Below are positions 1-6,428 of a DNA stretch of 15,849 nt, piece by piece. The stretch spans positions 1 through 15,849 of the forward strand of contig CAKZHN010000225.1 of the NCBI GenBank assembly GCA_936924235.1. The letters run 5' to 3'. The notes beneath the pieces were generated by a model that made no database searches, had not been told where the DNA came from, and saw nothing but the letters and a program-made list of their open reading frames with translations. Position numbers and translations under genes: made by a program. Within the stretch, counting starts at the first letter, position 1, and each line of letters starts with the position of its first letter. Source of the stretch: an uncultured Rhodoplanes sp. Lineage in GTDB: Bacteria; Pseudomonadota; Alphaproteobacteria; Rhizobiales; Xanthobacteraceae.

Positions 1-175
1 GAGGTCACCGGCCGCACCCGATGAGGGGGCTGCCTTCAGTGGCTTGGACAACGTCAGATGAAGGGCAGCGCCAATACTGCCTGGATAACGTGAGGGTGAG
101 GTCCTCCGGTCCGATGAAAGAAGTCCGGTGACAGCGTCAAAAACCGCCACCGTGGGCACCTCTCATAAAGGTGCC
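1..175 (+). repeat. Partial copy of structured interspersed repeat (copy 1)
   Basis: The stretch from the window start to about 175 matches 1471-1680 closely, base 1 aligning with base 1471. Both copies share the blocks GAGGTCACCGGCCGCACCC, GGCTTGGACAACGTC and CCGATGAAAGAAGTCCGGTGA. Copy 1 lacks about 38 bases that in copy 2 hold a GCAA-loop hairpin (1623-1659), but keeps the following hairpin, GGCACCT/AGGTGCC, with a changed loop (155-175). The left part of this copy lies outside the window. After 175 the similarity stops and lipocalin-like coding sequence begins, so the right end is truncated compared with copy 2. Confidence 0.85.
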
Positions 176-547
176 TACAAATCGGAGCCATTCGGCGCCA
201 GCCCCAAGGGAACGATCATCTTCACGTCCGATGGTCATTTCGCGCTGTTCCAATCGCGAAACGAACTTCCAAAGATCGCTGCGAACGATCGCGTCAAGGC
301 CACGGCGGAAGAAGCGACCGCAATCGTCGGCGGATCGATCGCGTATTACGGGACCTATTCAATCAATGAGGCGGACAAATCGCTGTCGGTCGTCCTTGAA
401 GGTTCGACGTTCGCCAATTTGCTGGGTGGCCCGGCCCAGAAGCGTCTGATCACCGCGCTGACAGCCACCGAATTGCAGTTCGCCAATCCGCGGACCCCGT
501 CCGGTGTTACTTTGCAGACGGTTTGGAAACGCGCCCCATCGAATTGA
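128..547 (+). CDS. Lipocalin-like domain protein, 5'-truncated and fused to repeat
   Basis: The 139-residue frame carries the C-terminal part of a lipocalin-like domain (Lipocalin_5 type, PF13924 by recall). Family-like blocks are EPFGASPKGTIIFTSDGHFA (about residues 20-39), the NDR..AT.EEA segment, GSIAYYGTYSINEADKSLSV, and the closing ANPRTPSGVTLQTVWKRA. The usual start of the domain, the GTW.LVS first strand, and any signal peptide are missing. Residues 1-16 or so (MTASKTATVGTSHKGA) are a translation of repeat copy 1, and the GTG start lies inside that repeat. The gene therefore looks like a remnant whose 5' end was replaced by the element. No clear ribosome site is seen. It may be an unexpressed pseudogene. 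Substrate is unknown. It converges on the lipoprotein gene at 572-1108. Confidence 0.6.
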   Translation: MTASKTATVGTSHKGAYKSEPFGASPKGTIIFTSDGHFALFQSRNELPKIAANDRVKATAEEATAIVGGSIAYYGTYSINEADKSLSVVLEGSTFANLLGGPAQKRLITALTATELQFANPRTPSGVTLQTVWKRAPSN

Positions 548-571
548 GGGGCGCGCGCTGGGCGACGCCCG

Positions 572-1108
572 CTATTTCGGTTTCATCTCACTGATGATGG
601 CAGGCCCTTGTGTTGCGTCGATCTGATAGAGGACCGCAGCTGAAAAGCCGGACATGAGCGGAGACGTTCCCGACATTTGCTGTCCGCTGCTGCCGTTGAC
701 GACGTGATTGAGCAGGGCCTGGGCCGGCGGCCCGCCCTGCGGCACGCCGACGCCGAAATAATAGGTTCGTCCGCCCTCGACTTGAAGGTCGGCTTCAAAA
801 TCCATCGCCAGCGGATTCACGCAGGTCAGCCGGTATCGTCCGGGCGGTCTGCTGACAACGAAATAATGTCCCTTGGAAACCGAGCCGACCAACTGACCGT
901 TGATCTTGATCTTGCTTTCAAGGTTCCACAGTCCCCGCTCGCGCAGGAAATACAAGCGCGCGAGCCGCGGAGCCTGCGGCTTGGCTTGCGGATCGGCCGC
1001 CGCTTGCGACCGAGGCTGGGGTGCAGCCACCGCTTCGGAGACCGACAAGCATCCAGCGAACTGGGCAAAAACGAACAGCGCGAAAGCGCAAGATAGAAGT
1101 CGCCGCAT
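572..1108 (-). CDS. DUF2846-type lipoprotein, hypothetical
   Basis: I choose the ATG at 1108, giving 178 residues, because it begins a classic lipoprotein signal: MRRL, a hydrophobic run, then lipobox Phe17-Ala18-Gly19-Cys20. A GGAG/GGGGA stretch lies just upstream. The open frame extends to 1273 but the extra 55 residues are unlike a secreted N-terminus. After a Pro/Ala/Gln-rich linker (about residues 30-50) comes a domain with the DUF2846 pattern: ARLYFLRERG, a variable part, IKINGQLVGSVSKGHYFVV, PPGRYRLTC, and VEGGRTYYFGV. Such proteins are small beta-rich lipoproteins of unknown role. Expected location is the outer or inner membrane, facing the periplasm. No functional link with the phosphonate genes is evident. 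Confidence 0.7.
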   Translation of the reverse strand: MRRLLSCAFALFVFAQFAGCLSVSEAVAAPQPRSQAAADPQAKPQAPRLARLYFLRERGLWNLESKIKINGQLVGSVSKGHYFVVSRPPGRYRLTCVNPLAMDFEADLQVEGGRTYYFGVGVPQGGPPAQALLNHVVNGSSGQQMSGTSPLMSGFSAAVLYQIDATQGPAIISEMKPK

Positions 1109-1280
1109 CACAGTCCCCGATCTCCGATGTTTGCTGGCATAGATCACGGGATGCATATTCGCGCAATTGCAATTCGCTGAGACGCGCGGGTGTGTGTTGA
1201 GCGCGGTTAAAACCACAGACTCGTTTTGTTGAAGCGACATCGTGACGTCGTCCCTGACGCGAATTTTTTGCAACGGACGT

Positions 1281-1295
1281 GACGCGGATCGCGTC
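1281..1295. other. Small hairpin upstream of the lipoprotein gene
   Basis: GACGCG-GAT-CGCGTC is a perfect 6-bp inverted repeat with a 3-base loop. It lies in the otherwise gene-free stretch 1109-1385, where I see no convincing coding frame and no good promoter pair. Confidence 0.35.
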
Positions 1296-1385
1296 GGGAG
1301 TTCCCACTGTTGACAGACCTTGCAAACAGGGGTGCTCGATTTGCGTTTTTTCTCACCCCGCGTATCGTCCCGCCGCCTTGTTCAC

Positions 1386-1719
1386 GTGAGGGCGTCATCT
1401 AGAGACGCGCTATTTGGCGGAGCAGGGTGTGGCGCCTGCATTTGTGCCTCGTCAGCACGAACCGGGGAGCGAGGTCACCGGCCGCACCCGATGAGGGGGC
1501 CGCCTTCAGTGGCTTGGACAACGTCGGATGAAGGGCAGCGCAAGCTGCCTGGATAACGTGAGCGGTAATTCCCTCCGGTCCGATGAAAGAAGTCCGGTGA
1601 CCGCGTCAAAAATCGCCACCGTGGAGCGCCGGAAAGGCGCGCGTGCCGCAAGGCACGCGGGCACCTGTCATAGAGGTGCCCCCTGTTACCGAGCGCCGAC
1701 CGGCGCTCCACGCCCTCAC
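1386..1719 (+). repeat. Structured repeat with 10-bp terminal inverted repeats (copy 2)
   Basis: The element is bounded by a perfect inverted repeat, GTGAGGGCGT at 1386-1395 and ACGCCCTCAC at 1710-1719. Its right three-quarters repeat copy 1 at the window start. Internally it is rich in helices: GCGTC/GACGC (1392-1408), GGCAGC-GCAA-GCTGCC (1534-1549), CGCGTGCC-GCAA-GGCACGCG (1640-1659) and GGCACCT/AGGTGCC (1660-1680). A long-range 11-bp helix, GTGGAGCGCCG (1621-1631) with CGGCGCTCCAC (1701-1711), encloses the last two. Two loops are GNRA tetraloops. No transposase or convincing protein is encoded. The picture fits a small non-autonomous or RNA-forming element found in multiple copies; class unknown. 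It separates the phosphonate operon from the lipoprotein gene. Confidence 0.75.
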
Positions 1720-1730
1720 TTATGTGAGGG
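1713..1730. other. Perfect hairpin at right end of repeat copy 2
   Basis: CCCTCACTTATGTGAGGG folds into a 7-bp stem with a TTAT loop. Its left arm is part of the terminal inverted repeat of copy 2, so GTGAGGG occurs both at the left end (1386) and here. It could be a boundary structure of the element or a leftover of a tandem or nested end. There is no T-run after it on the plus strand. Confidence 0.6.
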
Positions 1731-1758
1731 AAGAGAAAGAAGGCGCCGCCCCAGCGCC
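1728..1758 (-). terminator. Possible terminator of the phnG-phnN operon
   Basis: Read on the minus strand, about 75 bases after the phnN stop, GGCGC-TGGGGCG-GCGCC can form a 5-bp GC stem. It is followed by the pyrimidine-rich tail TTCTTTCTCTTCCC. The stem is short and the tail is interrupted by C, so the call is tentative. The stretch between this and the phnN stop shows no gene. Confidence 0.35.
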
Positions 1759-1832
1759 GAAACTCACACCCGGGGCCGATGAATCATGCCCCTATGAGAT
1801 TGCCGCAGAACCTTGCGAGGCCCTGGATGAAT

Positions 1833-2384
1833 TCAGCCGCGGATCGCATCGAGCAGAAGCCTGATGCCATCCTCGGCTGGCCCGATGTTCTCGATCGTCA
1901 CGTCGGCATGAACCGCGGTTTCCGGCTTGGCCGAGCGGGCGATGCGGCTGCCGATGTCGCCGTCGCTGGCGCGTTTTCGCCCGGCGAGCCGCTGCTGCAG
2001 GATCGCTTCCGGCGCCGTCACCAGAACGGCCGTGACGTTCGCATAGCGCTGCCGCGCCGGGCCGACGATGCCGCGCGACACGTTGCACACCACGGTGCGG
2101 CCGGCCCGGATGTCGCCGTCGATGGAAGAGGGGATGCCATAGGCATGGCCGTGGGCTTCCCACCACAGCGCGAAGGCGCCTTCGGCCACGGCCTGTCTGA
2201 AAGCGCCCGTTTCGAGCGTCGCGTGGTCTTCGAACGATGAACCGGGCCGCGTCACCACACGCCGCGGAAACACCACGGCAGCATCGCCTGCGCTGGCCGA
2301 TTTGGCGCCGGCGATCAGCGTGTCCTTGCCGCCGCCGCTCGGGCCGACCACCAGGACAAGCCGGCCCGGACCGATTGCCGTCAC
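1833..2384 (-). CDS. phnN: Ribose 1,5-bisphosphate phosphokinase PhnN
   Basis: PhnN phosphorylates ribose 1,5-bisphosphate to PRPP, returning the ribose carrier of the C-P lyase pathway to nucleotide metabolism. The sequence has the P-loop GPSGGGKDT at residues 14-22, then family blocks RRVVTRPG, FALWWEAHGHAYGIP and VVCNVSRG, and a LID-like part LQQRLAGRKR. I choose the GTG at 2384, whose GTGA overlaps the phnM stop. This gives 183 residues, close to E. coli PhnN (about 185), and places the P-loop at the usual distance from the N-terminus. A GTG at 2408 in the same frame would add eight residues and cannot be excluded. It is the last gene of the operon. No phnP or cyclic phosphodiesterase follows. 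Confidence 0.9.
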   Translation of the reverse strand: MTAIGPGRLVLVVGPSGGGKDTLIAGAKSASAGDAAVVFPRRVVTRPGSSFEDHATLETGAFRQAVAEGAFALWWEAHGHAYGIPSSIDGDIRAGRTVVCNVSRGIVGPARQRYANVTAVLVTAPEAILQQRLAGRKRASDGDIGSRIARSAKPETAVHADVTIENIGPAEDGIRLLLDAIRG

Positions 2385-3550
2385 GCCACCCGGGCCCCGC
2401 AGCGCCACGTCGAGCGCACGAACGGCACGCCGCCCGCCACATGCACGCGGATCAGGTCGGCGCGCTTGCCCGCGAGGATCTCGCCGCGGTCGCCGAGGCC
2501 CACCGCCTCGGCCGGCGTCTTGGTGACGGTGCGGATCGCGGCCGGCAGCCCGAAGCCCGGCACCGCCTCCGGCAGCTTCAGCGCCGCCATCAAGAGGCTC
2601 GCCGGCATGTAGTCCGACGACAGCACGTCGAGCACGCCCGCTTCTGCAAGCTCGGCTGTCGCGACATTGCCGGCGTGCGAGCCGCCGCGCACGAGGTTCG
2701 GCGCGCCCATCAGGACGCGGATGCCGGCCTTGTGCAGCGCATGCGCGGCTTCGACCGTGGTCGGAAACTCGGCGATCGCGACCTTGTCGCGGATCGCATC
2801 GCTGACGTGATCGAGCGTGGTGTCGTCGTGGCTCGCGAGCGGCGTGCCGTGCTGGCGCGCCAGCTCGACGAGGCGGCGATAGTTGTCGGAAAAATAAGCC
2901 GCCTGATACTGGTGGCGCTTGCGGAACAGCTCGTCGAGCTCCGCGTCGCTCAGGCCGCCCTTCTTGCCGCGGTAGTAGTCGCGAAGCTTGGCTTCGTCGC
3001 GAAACTGGCGCTGGCCCGGCGTGTGGTCCATCAGCGAGGCGAGCCGCACATCGCTGCGGCCGATGAGCTCGGCGGCTTCCTCGACCACGTTCGGCATCGG
3101 CACCTCGCAGCGCAGGTGCAGGAAATGGTCGGTGCGCAGCATGCCGCTGTCGCGGGCCGTGCCGATGGCCTTGGCGAGCGTCTCGGCCTCGCCGTCGACT
3201 TCTTCCGCGCCGTCCTCGGTCCAGACCCGGAGCGAATCCAGCACCGTGGTGATGCCGGATGTCGCGAGCTGGCCGTCGAACGACACCACCGCGGCGACCG
3301 GATCCCAGTGCACCTTCGGGCGCGGCGCGTAATGCGCCTCGAGATGATCGGTGTGCAGCTCGACCAGCCCGGGCATCAGCAGGTCGCCCTGCAAGTCCTC
3401 GCCGCGCTCGGGCGGCTTGCCTTCGCCGACCTCGGCGATATTGGCGCCATCCATCGCGAGCCAGCCGTTGTCGATGACGCGGTCGGCCAGCACGATCCTG
3501 GCGTTGGTCAGAACAGTCGTTTGCATGCGGTCAGTCATAATCTTCGTCAT
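2381..3550 (-). CDS. phnM: Ribose 1-methylphosphonate 5-triphosphate diphosphatase PhnM (canonical)
   Basis: PhnM is an amidohydrolase-fold enzyme that releases pyrophosphate from the ribosyl-phosphonate triphosphate, making the PhnJ substrate. Seen here: LMPGLVELHTDHLEAH with the His66-x-Asp68 metal motif, HLRCEVP, the signature DHTPGQRQF at about 175-183, ASHDDTT, AEFPTTVEAA, LMGAPNLVRGGSH, and LSSDYMPAS with its conserved Asp. These closely follow E. coli PhnM. The ATG at 3550 gives 389 residues. In-frame ATGs at 3538 and 3526 are alternatives, and MQTTVLTNARIV is where homology begins. It lies 7 bases after phnL and overlaps phnN by 4. A second, more divergent PhnM lies at 10189-11346. 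Confidence 0.93.
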   Translation of the reverse strand: MTKIMTDRMQTTVLTNARIVLADRVIDNGWLAMDGANIAEVGEGKPPERGEDLQGDLLMPGLVELHTDHLEAHYAPRPKVHWDPVAAVVSFDGQLATSGITTVLDSLRVWTEDGAEEVDGEAETLAKAIGTARDSGMLRTDHFLHLRCEVPMPNVVEEAAELIGRSDVRLASLMDHTPGQRQFRDEAKLRDYYRGKKGGLSDAELDELFRKRHQYQAAYFSDNYRRLVELARQHGTPLASHDDTTLDHVSDAIRDKVAIAEFPTTVEAAHALHKAGIRVLMGAPNLVRGGSHAGNVATAELAEAGVLDVLSSDYMPASLLMAALKLPEAVPGFGLPAAIRTVTKTPAEAVGLGDRGEILAGKRADLIRVHVAGGVPFVRSTWRCGARVA

Positions 3551-3557
3551 AGGATTC

Positions 3558-4268
3558 TTATGCCGCGGCGGCAAAGCCGCTCATGTCGATCACGGTGTCG
3601 GCGATGCGGTCGCGCATCGCCTTGTCGTGGACGATGGCGATGATCGCGGCGCCGCGCTTCTTGCGCTCCTCGATGAGTTGCACCACCACTTCGCTGTTCT
3701 GCGCGTCGAGCGACGCGGTCGGCTCGTCGAGCAGCAGGATCGGCCGCTCCGCCAGAAAGCCGCGGGCGATGTTGACGCGCTGCTGCTCGCCGCCCGAGAA
3801 GGTCGCAGGCGGCAGGCCCCACAGCGGGCCCGGAATGTTGAGCCGGCGAAGAAGCTCCGTCGCTTTCTTGCGTGCGGCGTCGCGCGGCACGCCGCCGGAA
3901 ATCAGCGGCTCGGCGACCACGTCGAGCGTCGGCACGCGCGGGATGGCGCGCAGGAACTGGCTGACATAGCCGATCGTGCTCTTGCGCAGCGCGAGAACCT
4001 GCCGCGGCGTCGCGGCGACGATGTCGGTGCGCTCCTGAGCTTGTCCTTGGCCATGATGCACCACGATCTGGCCGCGGTCGCAGCGGTAGCTGCCGAAGAT
4101 CATCTTGAGAATGGACGACTTGCCGGCGCCCGAAGGGCCGGCGAGCACGACGCATTCGCCGGTGTGGGCCGCAAAGTTCACGCCGTTGATCACCGACAGC
4201 TTCACGCCGCCCTGCAGATGCATGGTGAAGCTTTTGGCGACGTTCGAGAGTTCGAGAGCGGTCTTCAT
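3558..4268 (-). CDS. phnL: C-P lyase ABC-type ATPase PhnL
   Basis: PhnL is an ABC-family nucleotide-binding protein. It acts with PhnG, PhnH and PhnI in coupling phosphonate to the ribose of ATP and can associate with the C-P lyase core; it is not an importer subunit. All ABC motifs are present: Walker A GPSGAGKSS (44-52), Q-loop YVSQF (about 101-105), signature FSGGEQQR (157-164), Walker B with D-loop ILLLDEPTASLD (177-188), and switch His214. Its 236 residues are the usual length. The start ATG lies in the second unit of an 18-base tandem repeat that spans the phnK stop, leaving 24 bases between the two genes. This is the largest gap in the operon. Confidence 0.93.
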   Translation of the reverse strand: MKTALELSNVAKSFTMHLQGGVKLSVINGVNFAAHTGECVVLAGPSGAGKSSILKMIFGSYRCDRGQIVVHHGQGQAQERTDIVAATPRQVLALRKSTIGYVSQFLRAIPRVPTLDVVAEPLISGGVPRDAARKKATELLRRLNIPGPLWGLPPATFSGGEQQRVNIARGFLAERPILLLDEPTASLDAQNSEVVVQLIEERKKRGAAIIAIVHDKAMRDRIADTVIDMSGFAAAA

Positions 4269-4295
4269 ATTGGCCTACATCTTCACTTTGGCCTA
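4260..4295 (-). repeat. 18-base tandem duplication at the phnK/phnL junction
   Basis: On the minus strand TAGGCCAAAGTGAAGATG is followed directly by TAGGCCAATATGAAGACC, 14 of 18 bases alike. The first TAG is the phnK stop. The ATGAAG in unit two is the phnL start, and unit one carries GTGAAG in the equivalent place. Confidence 0.8.
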
Positions 4296-5093
4296 TGTGG
4301 GCAGGATCGAAGCGACGAGAAGCTGGGTGTAGGGCTCGCGCGGATCGTCGAGCACCTGGTCGGTCAGCCCGGTCTCGATCACCTGGCCGCCCTTCATCAC
4401 GATGATCCGATGCGACAGGAGCCGCGCCACGCCGAGATCGTGGGTGACGATGACGGCCGAGAGATTGAGATCGGAGACGAGCCCGCGAAGGAGGTCGAGC
4501 AGCCGCGCCTGGACCGAGACGTCGAGCCCGCCGGTCGGCTCGTCCATCAGCACGAGGCGGGGCTGCGTCACGAGGTTGCGCGCGATCTGCAGCCGCTGCC
4601 GCATGCCGCCCGAATAGGTGCGGGGGCTGTCGTCGATCCGTCCCGGATCGATCTCGACCCGGTCGAGCCAGTTCGAGGCGCTGCGCCGGACCTGGCCGTA
4701 GTGCCGCTCGCCGATCGCCATCAGCCGCTCGCCCACGTTGGCTCCGGCCGACACCGCCATGCGCAGGCCCTGGCTCGGATCCTGATGCACGTAGCCCCAG
4801 TCGGTGCGGGCGAGAAACCGCCGCTCGGCCTCGCCGAGAGACGCGAGGTCGCGCGTGAGGCCGTCGCGCATCCGATAGAGCACACGGCCCGTGGTGGCCT
4901 CGAGCTGCGCGCAGAGCAGCTGCAGCAGGGTGGACTTGCCGGAGCCGGATTCGCCGACCACGGCGATGACCTCGCCCTCGTAAAGCTCGAACGATACGTC
5001 GCGGCAGCCGATCTGGCGGCCGTAACGCTTGGTCAGGCCTTCGGCGATCAGCAGCGGCTGGTCCTGCATGTCGGTCTTTTGGGCGCTGGTCAT
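4293..5093 (-). CDS. phnK: C-P lyase ABC-type ATPase PhnK
   Basis: PhnK is the ABC ATPase that docks on the PhnGHIJ core next to PhnJ and is needed for phosphonate breakdown. It resembles oligopeptide-importer ATPases but has no permease partner here. Motifs: Walker A GESGSGKST (47-55), Q-loop YVHQDP (101-106), signature YSGGMRQR (160-167), Walker B/D-loop LVLMDEPTGGLD (180-191) and switch His218. The conserved PhnK insert after Walker A, VLYRMRDG, is visible. Length is 266 residues. The start at 5093 forms an ATGA overlap with the stop of the acetyltransferase gene, implying translational coupling. A second Met at residue 9 is possible but does not use the overlap. Confidence 0.93.
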   Translation of the reverse strand: MTSAQKTDMQDQPLLIAEGLTKRYGRQIGCRDVSFELYEGEVIAVVGESGSGKSTLLQLLCAQLEATTGRVLYRMRDGLTRDLASLGEAERRFLARTDWGYVHQDPSQGLRMAVSAGANVGERLMAIGERHYGQVRRSASNWLDRVEIDPGRIDDSPRTYSGGMRQRLQIARNLVTQPRLVLMDEPTGGLDVSVQARLLDLLRGLVSDLNLSAVIVTHDLGVARLLSHRIIVMKGGQVIETGLTDQVLDDPREPYTQLLVASILPT

Positions 5094-5560
5094 GATGCGT
5101 GCACCGGAAGATCGAGGCGGAAGCTGTAGCCGTGCCGCGTGAAGCCGAGCGATTCGTAGAACGCATGCGCGCGCTCGCGTCGCGCGTTCGACGACAGCAC
5201 GAGCTTGTAGCAGCCCTTCTCGGCGCTCTGCCTGCGGGCGAAGTCCATCATGGCGCGGCCGATGCCGGCGCTCTGCATGTCGGGCGCGACCACCACGTCC
5301 TCGACGATGGCCGACGGCGTGCCGAGATGGCCGATATTGTCCATGATCAGCAGCGCGAAGCTGCCGACGATGCGGCCGGCCTGCTCGGCCACATAGAGCG
5401 TGTAGTCGGGATAGCGGGCGAAGCGCGCCAAGAGCTGCCGCGCCTCGTCGAGCGGCAGGGTCTTGCCGTTGTCGAAGTCGGGCTGCCCGTAGAGCCGCAG
5501 CACGTCCGGCAGGTCGCGCTCGGTCGCCGCACGCATCTGGATGCCGGCTGCGTCAGTCAC
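5090..5560 (-). CDS. GNAT acetyltransferase in the C-P lyase operon (PhnO-like by context)
   Basis: This 156-residue protein has the GNAT fold pattern: MRAATERDLPDVLRLY at the N-terminus, the strand-4 region IVEDVVVAPDMQ, the acetyl-CoA loop Gln-Ser-Ala-Gly-Ile-Gly (96-101), and AHAFYESLGFTRHGY (131-145) with the usual Tyr135. In E. coli, PhnO at the operon end acetylates aminoalkylphosphonates. By position this gene may do the same, but I see only family-level similarity and do not assign the symbol. Its GTG start overlaps the phnJ stop by 8 bases and its stop overlaps phnK by 4, so it is locked between the two core genes. An alternative start is Met9 at 5536. Confidence 0.85.
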   Translation of the reverse strand: MTDAAGIQMRAATERDLPDVLRLYGQPDFDNGKTLPLDEARQLLARFARYPDYTLYVAEQAGRIVGSFALLIMDNIGHLGTPSAIVEDVVVAPDMQSAGIGRAMMDFARRQSAEKGCYKLVLSSNARRERAHAFYESLGFTRHGYSFRLDLPVHAS

Positions 5561-6428
5561 GCGCCGCCTCCGTCGCTTTCGCAGGCGCCTGTGCTTTGTC
5601 GCCGCGCCGTCCCTGGCAGTAGTCGGTGTCCGAGCACACGAACATCCGGCCGCCGCGGTCGTCGGTGATGACCTCGTCGAGGAAGCTTTCGTCCGAGCCG
5701 CACAGCGCGCACACGCCGTCGAACCGGTAGCGCTCGAACGGATGGTCCTCGAAGTCGAGCGACACCACGCTCGTGTAAGGCGGGATCGCGTAGATGCGCT
5801 TCTCGCGGCCGGCGCCGAACAGCTGCAGCGCCGGGCAATCGTTCATCTTCGGATTGTCGAACTTCGGCGTGGGCGAGGGGTCCATCACGTAGCGGCCCTC
5901 GACCTTCACGGGATACGCATAGGTCGTGGCGATATGGCCGTGATGGGCGATGTCCTCGTAGAGCTTCACATGCATCAGGCCGTAGTCGGCGAGCGCATGC
6001 ATACGCCGCGTCTCGGTCTCGCGCGGCTCAAGATAGCGCAGCGGCTCCGGGATCGGCACCTGGAAGACGAGGATCTGGTTGGCCTTGAGCGGCGTTTCCG
6101 GAATGCGGTGCCGGGTCTGGATCACGGTGGCTTCGGTGGTGTCGGTCGTGGTGCGCACGCCCGCGGTCTTGACGAAAAACTTGCGGATCGACACCGCGTT
6201 GGTGGTGTCGTCGGCGCCCTGGTCGATGACCTTCAGCACGTCGTCGGGACCCAGCACCGCGGCGGTGACCTGCACGCCGCCGGTGCCCCAGCCGTAAGGC
6301 ATCGGCATCTCGCGGCTTGCGAACGGCACCTGATAACCCGGGATCGCCACGGCCTTGAGGATGGCGCGGCGGATCATCCGCTTGGTCTGCTCGTCCAGGT
6401 AAGCGAAGTTGTAGGAAGCCGCGGTCAT
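5553..6428 (-). CDS. phnJ: C-P lyase catalytic subunit PhnJ (radical SAM)
   Basis: PhnJ breaks the C-P bond of ribose 1-alkylphosphonate 5-phosphate, releasing alkane and the 1,2-cyclic phosphate, by radical-SAM chemistry. The N-terminus (YNFAYLDEQTKRMIRRAILK, then AVAIPGYQVPF) is nearly that of E. coli PhnJ, and Gly31 matches its glycyl-radical Gly32. The C-terminal cluster motif is intact as Cys240-x2-Cys243-x21-Cys265-x5-Cys271. The first three hold the [4Fe-4S] cluster and the fourth is the thiyl-radical Cys in the E. coli model. Length is 291 residues. The true start is the ATG at 6428, whose ATGA overlaps the phnI stop; the longer open frame to 6758 is only read-through into phnI DNA. 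The C-terminal tail is Ala/Lys-rich and variable. Confidence 0.97.
   Translation of the reverse strand: MTAASYNFAYLDEQTKRMIRRAILKAVAIPGYQVPFASREMPMPYGWGTGGVQVTAAVLGPDDVLKVIDQGADDTTNAVSIRKFFVKTAGVRTTTDTTEATVIQTRHRIPETPLKANQILVFQVPIPEPLRYLEPRETETRRMHALADYGLMHVKLYEDIAHHGHIATTYAYPVKVEGRYVMDPSPTPKFDNPKMNDCPALQLFGAGREKRIYAIPPYTSVVSLDFEDHPFERYRFDGVCALCGSDESFLDEVITDDRGGRMFVCSDTDYCQGRRGDKAQAPAKATEAARD

Noticed and set aside
548..571. Terminator between the convergent lipocalin-like and lipoprotein genes
   Set aside because: Only a 4-bp GGGC/GCCC stem without a T-run on either strand.
1471..1711. Repeat as an IscB/TnpB-type omega RNA (HEARO)
   Set aside because: A multi-helix RNA without a neighbour nuclease is suggestive, but I cannot match its core to the known consensus by eye. 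Left as a check, not a call.
1386..1719. Repeat copy 2 as a group II intron, because it begins with GTGAG
   Set aside because: No domain V-like hairpin near the 3' end, no intron-encoded protein, and the element is flanked by matching inverted repeats, which introns lack.
1320..1864. Small plus-strand frames across the repeat and its right flank
   Set aside because: They translate hairpin DNA, lack ribosome sites, and show no protein family features.
2237..5129. Long plus-strand open frames (2237-3643, 468 codons; 3351-5129, 592 codons)
   Set aside because: They run antisense to phnN, phnM, phnL and phnK. Their products are Arg/His/Ala-rich low-complexity text without domains, the usual shadow of codon bias in GC-rich DNA.
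3547..5166. 539-codon minus-strand frame covering phnL and phnK in another frame
   Set aside because: Out-of-frame reading of the real ABC ATPase genes; it has no motif of its own.
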